Shown here in pieces: positions 52,118 to 60,788 of a stretch of 64,000 nucleotides of DNA. Location: NCBI GenBank assembly GCA_023458755.1, contig JAEWYE010000031.1, forward strand, positions 1 through 64,000, read 5' to 3'. The notes under the pieces are model-generated. The model did no database searches and had not been told where the DNA came from. It saw nothing but the letters and a program-made list of their open reading frames with translations. Made by a program: the position numbers and the translations under genes. This DNA comes from Bacillota bacterium (GTDB lineage: Bacteria > Bacillota > Clostridia > Oscillospirales > Acutalibacteraceae). The stretch's first letter is position 1. Every line of letters starts with the position of its first letter.

Positions 52118-54277
52118 ATGAAGCACAAAATCATGAAGTTGGTATCATCTCTGCTCGTTTTTACCTGTCTGTCTTTCAGCTTTCCGACTATGCCTGCTTT
52201 TGCAAGCACAGCAGGAACAGATGCGGAAGGCTTTGCCTGGCAGTCTGATGATGGAGCAACCTGTTCCATAACCGGTTACAAAGGCAGTTCTGTCTATGTT
52301 TCAATACCGAGTTCCATAAATGGATATGCAGTTAAGAGCATTGGAAGTAATGCTTTCCGGAGCAAGCCTATAAAAAGTGTAACCGTTCCAAATACGGTTA
52401 CCAGTATAGGTGGCTTTGCGTTTTATTACTGCTCATCCCTTACAAGCATAGCAATACCCAATAGTGTAATAAGCATTGGAGACAGTGCATTTGCATATTG
52501 CACTTCACTACCCGGTATAACGCTTCCAAATAATCTGAATACAATTGAAAAATGCGCATTTCAAGACTGTAAAGCCTTTACTTCCCTATCAATTCCGGAC
52601 AGCGTTACAAGTATCGGGATTTATGCATTTTTCGAGTGCTCTTCTCTTCGGAGCATAACTATCCCAAACAGTGTTGCAAGTATTGGCGAAGGTGCATTTA
52701 AAGACTGTAAAGTATTGAATAATGTGACAATGCCGGATTCTGTTTTGAGTATTGGGAATTATGTATTTTATGGCTGTACCGCCTTATCAAATGTAAGGCT
52801 ATCAAACAATCTAACCGCTATCAGCAATTTTATGTTTTACAGATGTACTTCATTAACCGGTTTGGCAATACCAGGCAATGTTAGAACGATAGGAAACAGT
52901 GCGTTTGAAGATTGTACAGGTCTTACAAATATAACAATTCCAAATAGCGTTTCCACAATTGGGTACCGTGCTTTTATCATGTGCAGTTCTCTTCATAACG
53001 TAACCATTCCGAACAGCGTCCGGACGGTAGGATTCAATGCGTTTGCCCATTGTTATTCTTTTACCGATATCATCATTCCAAACAGTGTTACAAGCCTTGG
53101 AGATTATGCCTTTTATTACTGTAAATCTTTAACCGAAATCACAATTCCAAGCAGCGTTTCCGATATTGGCTTTTTAGCATTTGACAGCTGCAATTCAAGC
53201 CTCGTAATGAAGGGATACAGCGGCTCTTACGCACAGTCGTATGCAGCCAGTAATTCCATCCCATTCCATGAGCTGGATTACAAAAGCAGTTCATCTGCAG
53301 TTCAATCCGTGCAGGGCAGCTCATTGCAGCTTGTGCAAAGTCAAACGTCGCAATCTGCTCAAGGACAGTCTCAGCAAAGCCAAACAGCCCAAAATCAAAC
53401 ATCGGGCTCAGATTCTTTACATATAACATCGTCTAATAAAGCCGATCCCACACAATCTATAAGCAGTGTAAGTGTTTTGCCAAATGCAATCCGCTTAGCT
53501 GTCGGACAAAAACAATCGCTTTCTGTAACTGTTTTGCCGAAAAATATGACCGGCCAAGTTGTAACATGGTCCTCAAACAACGAGAATGTCGCAGTGGTTG
53601 ACAATATGGGAACAGTGACGGCAAAAGCAATCGGCGGGGCGACGATTACCGCCAGAGCCGGTACAAAAACCGCGGTATGTATTGTTACCGTTGCAAACAA
53701 TATCGTTACGCTTCGTGAAGATGCGAACAAATTAAGTATAGCGGCGGATAAAAGTGTGTTGAACGGGGCAGTCAAGCTCTTTGTTACAGACATTGCGAAT
53801 ACTGAAAGTGGTTTGAATTCGCAATATACAGCACAATATTCCGTCGTATATTGTTTTGATGTCAAACTGGAAGATAAGAACGGTAAGGGAGTGGAACCTG
53901 CTTCTAATGTTTTGGTTGCTGTTCCGCTTACGCTTTCCATGTTGGCGGATGCAAACCGTTACCTTGTGATTTATATTGATAATAGCGGTGCTGCTCATGA
54001 AATTCAGCCTACAGTCAGCGGAAATAATTTAGAATTTACTGCGAACCATTTCAGCAGATATGCGATTGTTCTTTCAAACAAGATAGAACGTACAGATAAT
54101 CCTGTCAGTGCCGCGAATGATTCTGCCGGCGTGGTGAATAAACCGATTCAAACGACTAGTTCTACAAGTCAGGGCGGCAATGTGCCTGTTGGGTTGGTTA
54201 TAGCAGCTGTTTTATGCGCCGGGATTTCAGTTGGGATGTTTTTCTTCCAGAAAAAAAGAAAACATTTTCACCAATAG
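52118..54277 (+). CDS. BspA-type leucine-rich-repeat surface protein with Ig-like domain
   Basis: The 719-residue protein has a signal peptide (LVSSLLVFTCLSFSFPTMPAFA), then 13 tandem LRR_5 repeats of about 23 residues (consensus SIPNSVTSIGxxAFxxCSSLTxI), a Gln/Ser-rich linker, a bacterial Ig-like group 2 domain (RLAVGQKQSLSVTVLPKNM, TVTAKAIGGATITA), a further beta domain and a C-terminal anchor (VGLVIAAVLCAGISVGMFFF) followed by KKRKH. Such proteins bind host or plant surface molecules or other cells. AAGGAG lies 7 bases before ATG 52118. It stands alone between the pilin unit and the peptidase gene. There is no LPXTG motif. Confidence 0.92.
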   Translation: MKHKIMKLVSSLLVFTCLSFSFPTMPAFASTAGTDAEGFAWQSDDGATCSITGYKGSSVYVSIPSSINGYAVKSIGSNAFRSKPIKSVTVPNTVTSIGGFAFYYCSSLTSIAIPNSVISIGDSAFAYCTSLPGITLPNNLNTIEKCAFQDCKAFTSLSIPDSVTSIGIYAFFECSSLRSITIPNSVASIGEGAFKDCKVLNNVTMPDSVLSIGNYVFYGCTALSNVRLSNNLTAISNFMFYRCTSLTGLAIPGNVRTIGNSAFEDCTGLTNITIPNSVSTIGYRAFIMCSSLHNVTIPNSVRTVGFNAFAHCYSFTDIIIPNSVTSLGDYAFYYCKSLTEITIPSSVSDIGFLAFDSCNSSLVMKGYSGSYAQSYAASNSIPFHELDYKSSSSAVQSVQGSSLQLVQSQTSQSAQGQSQQSQTAQNQTSGSDSLHITSSNKADPTQSISSVSVLPNAIRLAVGQKQSLSVTVLPKNMTGQVVTWSSNNENVAVVDNMGTVTAKAIGGATITARAGTKTAVCIVTVANNIVTLREDANKLSIAADKSVLNGAVKLFVTDIANTESGLNSQYTAQYSVVYCFDVKLEDKNGKGVEPASNVLVAVPLTLSMLADANRYLVIYIDNSGAAHEIQPTVSGNNLEFTANHFSRYAIVLSNKIERTDNPVSAANDSAGVVNKPIQTTSSTSQGGNVPVGLVIAAVLCAGISVGMFFFQKKRKHFHQ

Positions 54278-54453
54278 CGGCCAACTTGTTTAAAACTCCA
54301 AGAAAGAATAGCCACAAAAGCCAAGAAATGCACTTTGAAACGGACTTTATACAAATTGCCTTAGAAACGTTTCTTATTTCACGGAAATAAGATATACTTT
54401 CTTTGGAGAATCAGTATTATATCCTTGTTCAAAGCGCATTTTTATTTTGCTAC

Positions 54454-55422
54454 TTACTGAATAACAACTGCCTGCTGGTGCAGTTCTTTGTAGCGTTCTT
54501 CAAAGGTGTTCCGATCGTAATTGACAATACCTTTCGCGGGGTCGCACATGGTTACGGTTTTGTCAGTATAAGCGAGCAGCACCAAGCAGTGCTCGGAGCC
54601 CGGCCATTCGATTAATTCGTTGGTATCCTTGTCATACCACGTTGTAGTAACCGATGATTTCTGCATATTCTGCGTTGCCCACACAATTACCGGAACATTT
54701 TTTTCTATGTATTCATACAGCTTGGAGGGTTCGGCTCCGGTCAGGTTTACGGCCTTTTTGTCAGAACCTACTCCTTTAAAATACCCGTTTGCCGTTTCGA
54801 CGATGACAGGTGCAAAGCATCCGTAATACTGGAGTTCAGGGTCGCCCACAAAGGTTTTCCATGGGCTTGCCCGGTAGGTTTTGCCGTTCTTTGTGGTGCT
54901 GGTGTTGTCCCTTGGCAAAAATAAGACCGAAAGGGTAATTTTGTCGATGTTTTCCCCGTAAAAATCCAATACCGAAGTCAAGGAAGCAACTTCACAGCCG
55001 GATAAAAATTCCGGTGCCTGCAAAACGGGAGTCATGCTTGTGAGCGAAACAGCCGACGCTTGTTTTGTTCCCTTTTGTGTGGCGTTTTGCGTTGCTTCCT
55101 GTACCGCCTGCTGTGATGCTGCGGAGGATGTCGGCTTGGAAGCAGCCGATGCGGCGGAAGACGTTGTTACCTTCTTAGAAGAGGAGGACGTTGTTTTCAG
55201 AGAGGCGGCTGCTTTCGCGTTTTCTTCCACTTTTATATTTACATATTCTATCATATAAGGCACGAATGCAAGAATTGCCAGAGCCAAAACAAAACATATT
55301 CCACTTTTTATTATTTTTGGAATGTTTTTTGGCTGTTTCTGTTTTTTCTTCTTTTCTTGTTTCTTTCCTTCTGGCTTTGATGATGGGGCGGGCTTCTTTT
55401 TTGGGGCAGTTTGTTCAGCCAT
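54454..55422 (-). CDS. Membrane-anchored C39-like cysteine peptidase family protein
   Basis: The 322-residue protein has a Lys/Pro-rich cytoplasmic N-terminus, one membrane helix (residues ~39-60, GICFVLALAILAFVPYMIEY), a Ser/Ala/Lys linker and an outer C39-like domain. The putative catalytic Cys143 is in SGCEVASLTSVLDFYG, and His278 is in GSEHCLVLLAY, followed by CDPAKG with a candidate Asp. The family (Peptidase_C39_2) contains proteases and amidases; the substrate is unknown. A frameshifted paralogue is at 313-1456. It is divergent from the ECF sigma/serpin pair with 143 bases between the starts, and has its own sigma-A-type promoter. Confidence 0.85.
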   Translation of the reverse strand: MAEQTAPKKKPAPSSKPEGKKQEKKKKQKQPKNIPKIIKSGICFVLALAILAFVPYMIEYVNIKVEENAKAAASLKTTSSSSKKVTTSSAASAASKPTSSAASQQAVQEATQNATQKGTKQASAVSLTSMTPVLQAPEFLSGCEVASLTSVLDFYGENIDKITLSVLFLPRDNTSTTKNGKTYRASPWKTFVGDPELQYYGCFAPVIVETANGYFKGVGSDKKAVNLTGAEPSKLYEYIEKNVPVIVWATQNMQKSSVTTTWYDKDTNELIEWPGSEHCLVLLAYTDKTVTMCDPAKGIVNYDRNTFEERYKELHQQAVVIQ

Positions 55423-55459
55423 TTCGCACCTTCTTCCGATCGTGATCGAATTTAATTAC

Positions 55460-55489
55460 ATTATACTATAAAAAGACGATTTTTGTAAA
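55460..55489 (-). promoter_or_regulatory. Sigma-A promoter of the C39-like gene
   Basis: On minus, TTTACA (55489-55484), an 18-base spacer and a perfect TATAAT (55465-55460) precede the gene start by 37 bases. Confidence 0.6.
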
Positions 55490-55514
55490 TCAATTAAATT
55501 ATTTTCTTTAGGTT

Positions 55515-55542
55515 TGTCATATTTGCTAGGATGATTCCGTCT
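55515..55542 (+). promoter_or_regulatory. Candidate ECF-type promoter (autoregulation)
   Basis: TGTCAT (55515-55520), a 17-base spacer and CGTCT (55538-55542) lie 24 bases before the sigma gene. CGTC at -10 is common for ECF sigma factors, many of which transcribe their own gene. The match is suggestive only. Confidence 0.35.
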
Positions 55543-55565
55543 AATAAGCAAAGGAGGAGAAACGT

Positions 55566-56081
55566 ATGATTCCCATTTTTGCAGTGCAGTCACAGTACTC
55601 GAATGAGGCAGATATCAACCGGCTGATTGACCTATATAGCCAGCCCTTAACGCGCCTTTGTTACCTGTACTTAAAGGATTACCAATTGGCACAGGAGGCG
55701 GTGCAGGATATTTTGTATAAGGCCTATACCAAATATTCGTCGTTCGGCAGAAAAAGCAGTGAAAAAACTTGGATTACCAAAATCGCCATGAATGTATGCA
55801 AGGATTATCTGCGCCGTCCCGCCTGCCGCGAATTTGTGAGCAGTGAAACGGTTCAGCTTGCCGCACAACGCGAGGATTCACCTTACACAGACGGCAGCTC
55901 AGTGGAACTTTTACACATGGTTTATACTTTGCCGATTGTGTACAAAGAAGTCATTTTACTGCGTTATTATCAGGATTTATCTGTAAATGAAATTTCTAAA
56001 ATCCTGCATGAGAAGCCGAACACAATTTCGGTACGCCTGAAACGGGCAAGAGAGTTGCTCAAAGTCGGATTGGAGGAATAA
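55566..56081 (+). CDS. ECF-type RNA polymerase sigma factor
   Basis: The 171-residue protein has sigma region 2 (LIDLYSQPLTRLCYLYLKDYQLAQEAVQDILYKAY) and region 4 (LHMVYTLPIVYKEVILLRYYQDLSVNEISKIL followed by KPNTISVRLKRARELLK), without regions 1 and 3, as in ECF sigma factors. AAAGGAGGAG lies upstream of ATG 55566. It is followed after four bases by the membrane serpin gene, the normal position of the cognate anti-sigma factor. Confidence 0.93.
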   Translation: MIPIFAVQSQYSNEADINRLIDLYSQPLTRLCYLYLKDYQLAQEAVQDILYKAYTKYSSFGRKSSEKTWITKIAMNVCKDYLRRPACREFVSSETVQLAAQREDSPYTDGSSVELLHMVYTLPIVYKEVILLRYYQDLSVNEISKILHEKPNTISVRLKRARELLKVGLEE

Positions 56082-56085
56082 CGCT

Positions 56086-57471
56086 ATGGATAAAATGGAT
56101 ACTTTCAAAAAAATCGTTAATGAGAACTTGAATGATATGGATATTTCCGATAACGCGAAGCGGGAACTGCGCCAAAGAACGGCAGCGAAAAAGCCACACA
56201 AAGCAACCAAAACATGGAAGCTTGCCGTTATTCCGGCACTTGCGGTTGTGCTGGTGTGCGCCTTGCTTTTTACCAATGTGTTTATGAATCCGACTGTTGT
56301 CAATGCCTCAGAGAATTTAATGGACGGTATCGTAGCCAACAAACAACAAGCGAAAATAGCCTTAGATGCGGAATTTATATCAGCAACAGAAGATTTTTCT
56401 GTCAAGCTGTTTCAAAATTCGGTAACACAAAATAAAAATTCCCTTGTTTCGCCAACTTCGGTTTATCTTGCGCTCGGAATGACTGCAAACGGAGCGAATC
56501 AAAACACCAAAAAGCAGTTTGAAGCCTTGCTTGGCGGCGGACAGCTTTCCGTTGACCAGTTGAACAGTAATTATTACACGTTAGCGCAAAAATTGCAATC
56601 CATTCAAAATGGTAAGATGAAAATAGCCAATTCCATTTGGTATCGGCAGGGTAATGATTTACAAGTGCAGCCGAACTTCCTGCAAAAAAATGCAAATTTC
56701 TTTGGTGCCGGCGCTTTTCAGCTTGATTTTACAAAACAGGACACCGTCACCAAAATCAACAATTGGGTAAAGAAGAATACCGACGGCATGATTGACAAAA
56801 TGGTAGATAAAATTGACAGCACTACCATGATGTATTTAATCAACACGCTGCTGTTTGAGGCGGATTGGCTAACGCCTTATCAAGCAAACAATACACAGCA
56901 GGAAATCTTCCATGCGGTAAGCGGGAACACACAGGCAAGCTATATGAGCAGCAGCGAAATTTATCTGCATGACCAAACCGCCCAGGGCTTTATCAAAAAA
57001 TATAAAGATGACCGTTTCAGTTTTGTTGCGATTCTGCCAAATGAAGGCGTTTCATTGAGTGCATACGTAAAATCCATGACCGGAAAAAAGTTTGCCGCTT
57101 TCCTGAAAAGTCAGGGCGAGGAATATGCGGAAACGATGATGCCAAAATTTAAATATGATTACCAAGTTGATTTATCTAATCCACTCAAAGTGCTCGGCTT
57201 AAGCGATGGATTTAACGCAGAACTTGCCAATTTTAGTAAGATGGGTACTTGTACGGGTGGTAATCTTTATATAGCGGATGTACTGCATAAAACCTATATT
57301 CAGGTGGATGAACTCGGTACAAAAGCGGGAGCGGCAACCAAGGTGGAAATGATAGACTCTGCTGCAATGTTAAATCCCAAAACAGTAAAGCTTGACCGTC
57401 CGTTTGTCTACGCAATTGTTGACAATCAAAGCGGGCTGCCAATCTTTTTGGGTACCGTTGAAAAGCCGTAA
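56086..57471 (+). CDS. Membrane-anchored serpin with anti-sigma-like N-terminus
   Basis: Serpins trap proteases by a large conformational change when their reactive loop is cut. Residues 1-43 are a charged cytoplasmic segment (FKKIVNENLNDMDISDNAKREL), 44-67 a membrane helix and ~95-461 a complete serpin domain, with NSLVSPTSVYLALGMTANGA, NSIWYRQ, LINTLLFEADWL and DRPFVYAI. The hinge ELGTKAGAAT (409-418) has the small residues of inhibitory serpins. Alignment with antithrombin places P1-P1' at Ser425-Ala426. Position after an ECF sigma gene and the N-terminal layout suggest that the short inner segment binds the sigma factor. That is inference: the segment lacks a known anti-sigma signature. 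Confidence 0.9.
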   Translation: MDKMDTFKKIVNENLNDMDISDNAKRELRQRTAAKKPHKATKTWKLAVIPALAVVLVCALLFTNVFMNPTVVNASENLMDGIVANKQQAKIALDAEFISATEDFSVKLFQNSVTQNKNSLVSPTSVYLALGMTANGANQNTKKQFEALLGGGQLSVDQLNSNYYTLAQKLQSIQNGKMKIANSIWYRQGNDLQVQPNFLQKNANFFGAGAFQLDFTKQDTVTKINNWVKKNTDGMIDKMVDKIDSTTMMYLINTLLFEADWLTPYQANNTQQEIFHAVSGNTQASYMSSSEIYLHDQTAQGFIKKYKDDRFSFVAILPNEGVSLSAYVKSMTGKKFAAFLKSQGEEYAETMMPKFKYDYQVDLSNPLKVLGLSDGFNAELANFSKMGTCTGGNLYIADVLHKTYIQVDELGTKAGAATKVEMIDSAAMLNPKTVKLDRPFVYAIVDNQSGLPIFLGTVEKP

Positions 57472-57512
57472 GTTCTGTAATTACAATCGACAACGACTGC
57501 ATAAGTCACATG

Positions 57513-57543
57513 AATAAGGGAGCGGTTTTGCCGCTCCCTTATT
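57513..57543. terminator. Bidirectional terminator
   Basis: AATAAGGGAGCGG (57513-57525) pairs perfectly with CCGCTCCCTTATT (57531-57543). It lies between the serpin gene and the stop of the ECF transporter S gene, which it overlaps by a few bases. Confidence 0.9.
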
Positions 57544-58249
57544 CCATCATACCGTATTTAATTTTAATCCGCTCCAGTTTTTTAATCATGGGGCGCGAAA
57601 GGATGAATAAAAAGATGACGCTTGATGCCGCATGTATCAGGTCAAAGGGAACACCCGCCGCATAGGTAGTCAGCAGTGCGTCGGCGGTCATCGGCATTCC
57701 GCTCATCAGAAAAGTTCCAAAATTGATGATGCCACCGTAAACCAAAAGGGTACTCAGCCCGCCGAATACGCACAGCGAAAGCCGATTCTGTTTTAAAAGC
57801 CCATGCTGATACAGGATTCCGGCCAAGAATCCGATGATGCCGAAGCAGAACATTTGCCACGGGGTGTTCGGCCCCTGCCCGAAGAAGAAGTTTGAAACAA
57901 ACCCGCTCATGGCACCCACCAAAAATCCGGATTCCGCACCGAAGCACACGGCGGTAAGAATCACGATTGCCACCACCGGCTTAAACTGGGGCACCATAAA
58001 GAATGCCGCGCGTCCGGCTACCGCGATTGCCGAAAGCACCGCAATAATAATCAGCTCGCGTGCCTGCGGCTTGCGGTGTTCAAACATCAGGAAAAAGGGC
58101 AGCATCGCTAAAACGATAACCAACAGGCTGATTAAGTAAAAGCTGCGGTCCCCCAGTACATATACGCCGAACAGGAGCGTTGCCGGAATCAGCAGTAGAA
58201 TCAGCGTATCTTTAAGAATCCGTTTGTTGCGGTTCAGTTTTTCCGGCAT
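57539..58249 (-). CDS. ECF transporter S component (probable corrinoid specificity)
   Basis: S components bind the vitamin within the membrane and work with EcfT and the ATPases. The 236-residue protein has about six helices, including LIIIAVLSAIAVAGRAAFF, the GAMSGFVSNFFFGQGPNTPWQM block and a short basic end. The form AVSAxAVAGRxxFxxxPxFKP is common to S components in the CblT-type group as I recall it. The cobalamin riboswitch in front of the operon supports a B12-related substrate. It overlaps the ATPase gene by 16 bases. Confidence 0.8.
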   Translation of the reverse strand: MPEKLNRNKRILKDTLILLLIPATLLFGVYVLGDRSFYLISLLVIVLAMLPFFLMFEHRKPQARELIIIAVLSAIAVAGRAAFFMVPQFKPVVAIVILTAVCFGAESGFLVGAMSGFVSNFFFGQGPNTPWQMFCFGIIGFLAGILYQHGLLKQNRLSLCVFGGLSTLLVYGGIINFGTFLMSGMPMTADALLTTYAAGVPFDLIHAASSVIFLFILSRPMIKKLERIKIKYGMME

Positions 58250-59886
58250 AGGGCAATCACATCCTCATTTGTTACGGCATTTGGAAACACATGGCGCGCG
58301 ATACGGTTCGCCGCCGTGGTATAAAAACTGTTGCCGCTGAAAAAGCGGTTTGCTGTATTTTCGGTGACAACAGCACCGTCAAAAAACAAAGCACAGCGGT
58401 CCGCATATTTTGCGCAGAATTCAATATCGTGCGATACCATTACGGCGGTTACGCCGTTTTGTGTCAGCTTTTTCAAAATTTGTGCCAGCGTGTGCTTAAA
58501 ATAACTGTCAATGCCTTTGGTCGGCTCGTCCAGCAGCAAAATGCTCGGTTCGGTCAGCAGAACCTTTGCCAGTGCCGCGCGCTGCTGTTCCCCTCCGCTT
58601 AAATCATAGGGGTGGCAGTCAAGCAAATCGGTTATTTGTACCAGTTCGGCAATTTCGGCAATTCTGTTTTCATCCGGTGTAATTTCCTTTAAATCCAGAC
58701 GCACCGAGCTTTTTACAAACAGCGTCTGCGGGTTCTGCGGCAGCATGGCGAGCATATGATGAAATAAATCCGATGCCGTATATTTCATCATACTTTTTCC
58801 AAACAGCTCAATTTTGCCGCGCTGTGGGCGGTGAAGACCGCAAATCAGGCTCAACGCGGTGGTTTTGCCCGCACCGTTGCCGCCCATTAGGCAGAAAAGC
58901 TGACCTTTCGGAATCGTAAGGGATAAATCCTTTACAACGTCGGGTGAGTTTTTTTCATAGCGGAACCAGACTTCTTTTAACCGGATCGCCGTTTCACTGT
59001 GGAATTCCGTAACTTCGGCTGCTCCGGAAATTTTGATTTTCTTTTTTTCAAGCAGACAATCCAGCCATTCCCGACCTTCACGAACCGTGAGCGGACAGGG
59101 AAGACTATTTGGTACGGCGGAGTGAATTTGGACGGATGCGGGCATGGCGGCAAACATATCGCTGTGTCTGTCTTTGAGCAGCTCGCTGACTTCACGCGGC
59201 GGCGCGTCCGCTAAAATTCTGCCGCTGTCCATCACGGCAACACGGTCGGCCAGCGCGAATACTTCTTCCAGCCGGTGTTCCGAAAGCAGAATTGCCACGC
59301 CCAGCTCTTCGTTGATTTTTTTGAGCGTCTTCAAAAATTCCGATGCGGCAATGGGGTCAAGCTGAGAGGTCGGTTCATCCAAAATCAGAACCTCCGGCTG
59401 CATGGCCATTACACTCGCGAGGTTTAAAAGCTGCTTTTGTCCGCCGGAAAGTGTATGGACGTCCTTGTGAAACCACGCTTCAATGTCGAAAAAACTTGCC
59501 ATTTCCGCCACGCGCAGACGGATGGTTGGGTTGTCCATACCCAGACTTTCCAGCCCGAAGGCAAGTTCGTGCCATACCTTATCCGTTACAATCTGATTTT
59601 CCGGGCTTTGCAGCACGAAGCCGATTTTAGCGGTCTGTTCCCGCAAATCCGCATTTTTGAGCGGATTATTGTGGAACAAAACCTCTCCGCTTACCGCGCC
59701 GTGCGGTGTCAGCACACTTTTAAACTGCCGCAGAAGGGTACTTTTGCCGCAGCCGGATTTTCCGCACAGCACGACAAATTCACCGTTGTTCAGTTTGAAA
59801 TTCACATTATCGAGTGCAGAAACTTTGCGGGTAGGATACGTGAAAGTATAGCTTTTCAGTTCAAATAAAGGGGACATTTTGTTCAT
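58234..59886 (-). CDS. ECF transporter ATPase, two ABC domains fused (A-A')
   Basis: The protein energises vitamin uptake. Domain 1 has Walker A GKSGCGKST, the signature LSGGQKQLLNLA and Walker B VLILDEPTSQLDP. Domain 2 has Walker A GGNGAGKTT, the signature LSGGEQQRAALAK and Walker B ILLLDEPTKGID. In many bacteria these are two genes (ecfA1, ecfA2); here they are fused in 550 residues. ATG 59886 overlaps the ecfT stop by four bases (ATGA). Confidence 0.93.
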   Translation of the reverse strand: MNKMSPLFELKSYTFTYPTRKVSALDNVNFKLNNGEFVVLCGKSGCGKSTLLRQFKSVLTPHGAVSGEVLFHNNPLKNADLREQTAKIGFVLQSPENQIVTDKVWHELAFGLESLGMDNPTIRLRVAEMASFFDIEAWFHKDVHTLSGGQKQLLNLASVMAMQPEVLILDEPTSQLDPIAASEFLKTLKKINEELGVAILLSEHRLEEVFALADRVAVMDSGRILADAPPREVSELLKDRHSDMFAAMPASVQIHSAVPNSLPCPLTVREGREWLDCLLEKKKIKISGAAEVTEFHSETAIRLKEVWFRYEKNSPDVVKDLSLTIPKGQLFCLMGGNGAGKTTALSLICGLHRPQRGKIELFGKSMMKYTASDLFHHMLAMLPQNPQTLFVKSSVRLDLKEITPDENRIAEIAELVQITDLLDCHPYDLSGGEQQRAALAKVLLTEPSILLLDEPTKGIDSYFKHTLAQILKKLTQNGVTAVMVSHDIEFCAKYADRCALFFDGAVVTENTANRFFSGNSFYTTAANRIARHVFPNAVTNEDVIALCRKN

Positions 59887-60788
59887 CCTTTTTGTGTTTG
59901 AGCGGATACACGCCGCAGTGTCAAAACATTCAGTTCAAGCGGGAACAGGCACAACAGGGCATAGGCAATATAAACCGCAATGCTTTGCCCGGTTACCGGC
60001 TTCATGAAAATCATGGGGAAATAATAAACGGTGTTTTCGCCCAGCAGACTGCCCGCCAGTACGGCGGCAATCAGTATGAGCAGTGCCGCAAACGCAATTT
60101 TGTCGCGTGAATCAAAGCGGTAATTCGAAAACGCGGTGCGCCCGGGTAACCCGTAGCCGCGCGCACGCATGGAATCCGCTGTTTCCACCCCGTTTTCCAG
60201 CGCCCACGTGGTCAGAATGGAAAGAATGGTCATTCCGTTTTTTGCGCGTATCAGGATATTTCCGCTTTTTACGCCCCTGCCAATACAGGACTGCGCGTTG
60301 GCAATAGCCCGAACCTGCGCTTTATACTTCGGCACCAAACGCAGAATCATCGAGAAAATCAGTGTGAGCGAGGGGAACACTCTGCCGAATAAATACAGGT
60401 ATTTATCCGACGACATGACCGCGTTACAGCATGAAAACCACGCAAGTACCGACACAAACATCGTTGCCGCCGCAATTCCGTACAGAATTGCTTCCATGGT
60501 AATGGCATGGTCATTGATGTATAAAAGAATCGTCATGCCGGAGTGGTTGAGCAGGGGATTGACGATTGCCAATAGGAGAAGCATGGGCAGCAGAAACGCA
60601 AAATTGAACTTTGCGGCTTTTGTGCCGTTTAAGTAGATGGAATACGCAAAGCTGCACACGAGCGAAATGATTAAAAACGCGGGGTGCAAAAAGAACATGG
60701 AGCAGAACAGAATCGCCGCAAAAAAGGTAAAGCTGATTACCGGATGCAGCAAAGAAAAATTGTCTTGTTTCGCGCTCATTTCACTCAT
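59883..60788 (-). CDS. ecfT: ECF transporter T component
   Basis: EcfT couples ATP use to movement of the S component. The 301-residue protein has five to six helices and the paired Ala-Arg coupling motifs, here SMRARGYG and near IANAQSCIGRGVK. ATG 60788 is preferred because it overlaps the DUF4430 gene stop (ATGA), as for its neighbours; an in-frame ATG 60 bases upstream lies inside that gene. It is coupled to the ATPase gene downstream. Confidence 0.92.
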   Translation of the reverse strand: MSEMSAKQDNFSLLHPVISFTFFAAILFCSMFFLHPAFLIISLVCSFAYSIYLNGTKAAKFNFAFLLPMLLLLAIVNPLLNHSGMTILLYINDHAITMEAILYGIAAATMFVSVLAWFSCCNAVMSSDKYLYLFGRVFPSLTLIFSMILRLVPKYKAQVRAIANAQSCIGRGVKSGNILIRAKNGMTILSILTTWALENGVETADSMRARGYGLPGRTAFSNYRFDSRDKIAFAALLILIAAVLAGSLLGENTVYYFPMIFMKPVTGQSIAVYIAYALLCLFPLELNVLTLRRVSAQTQKG

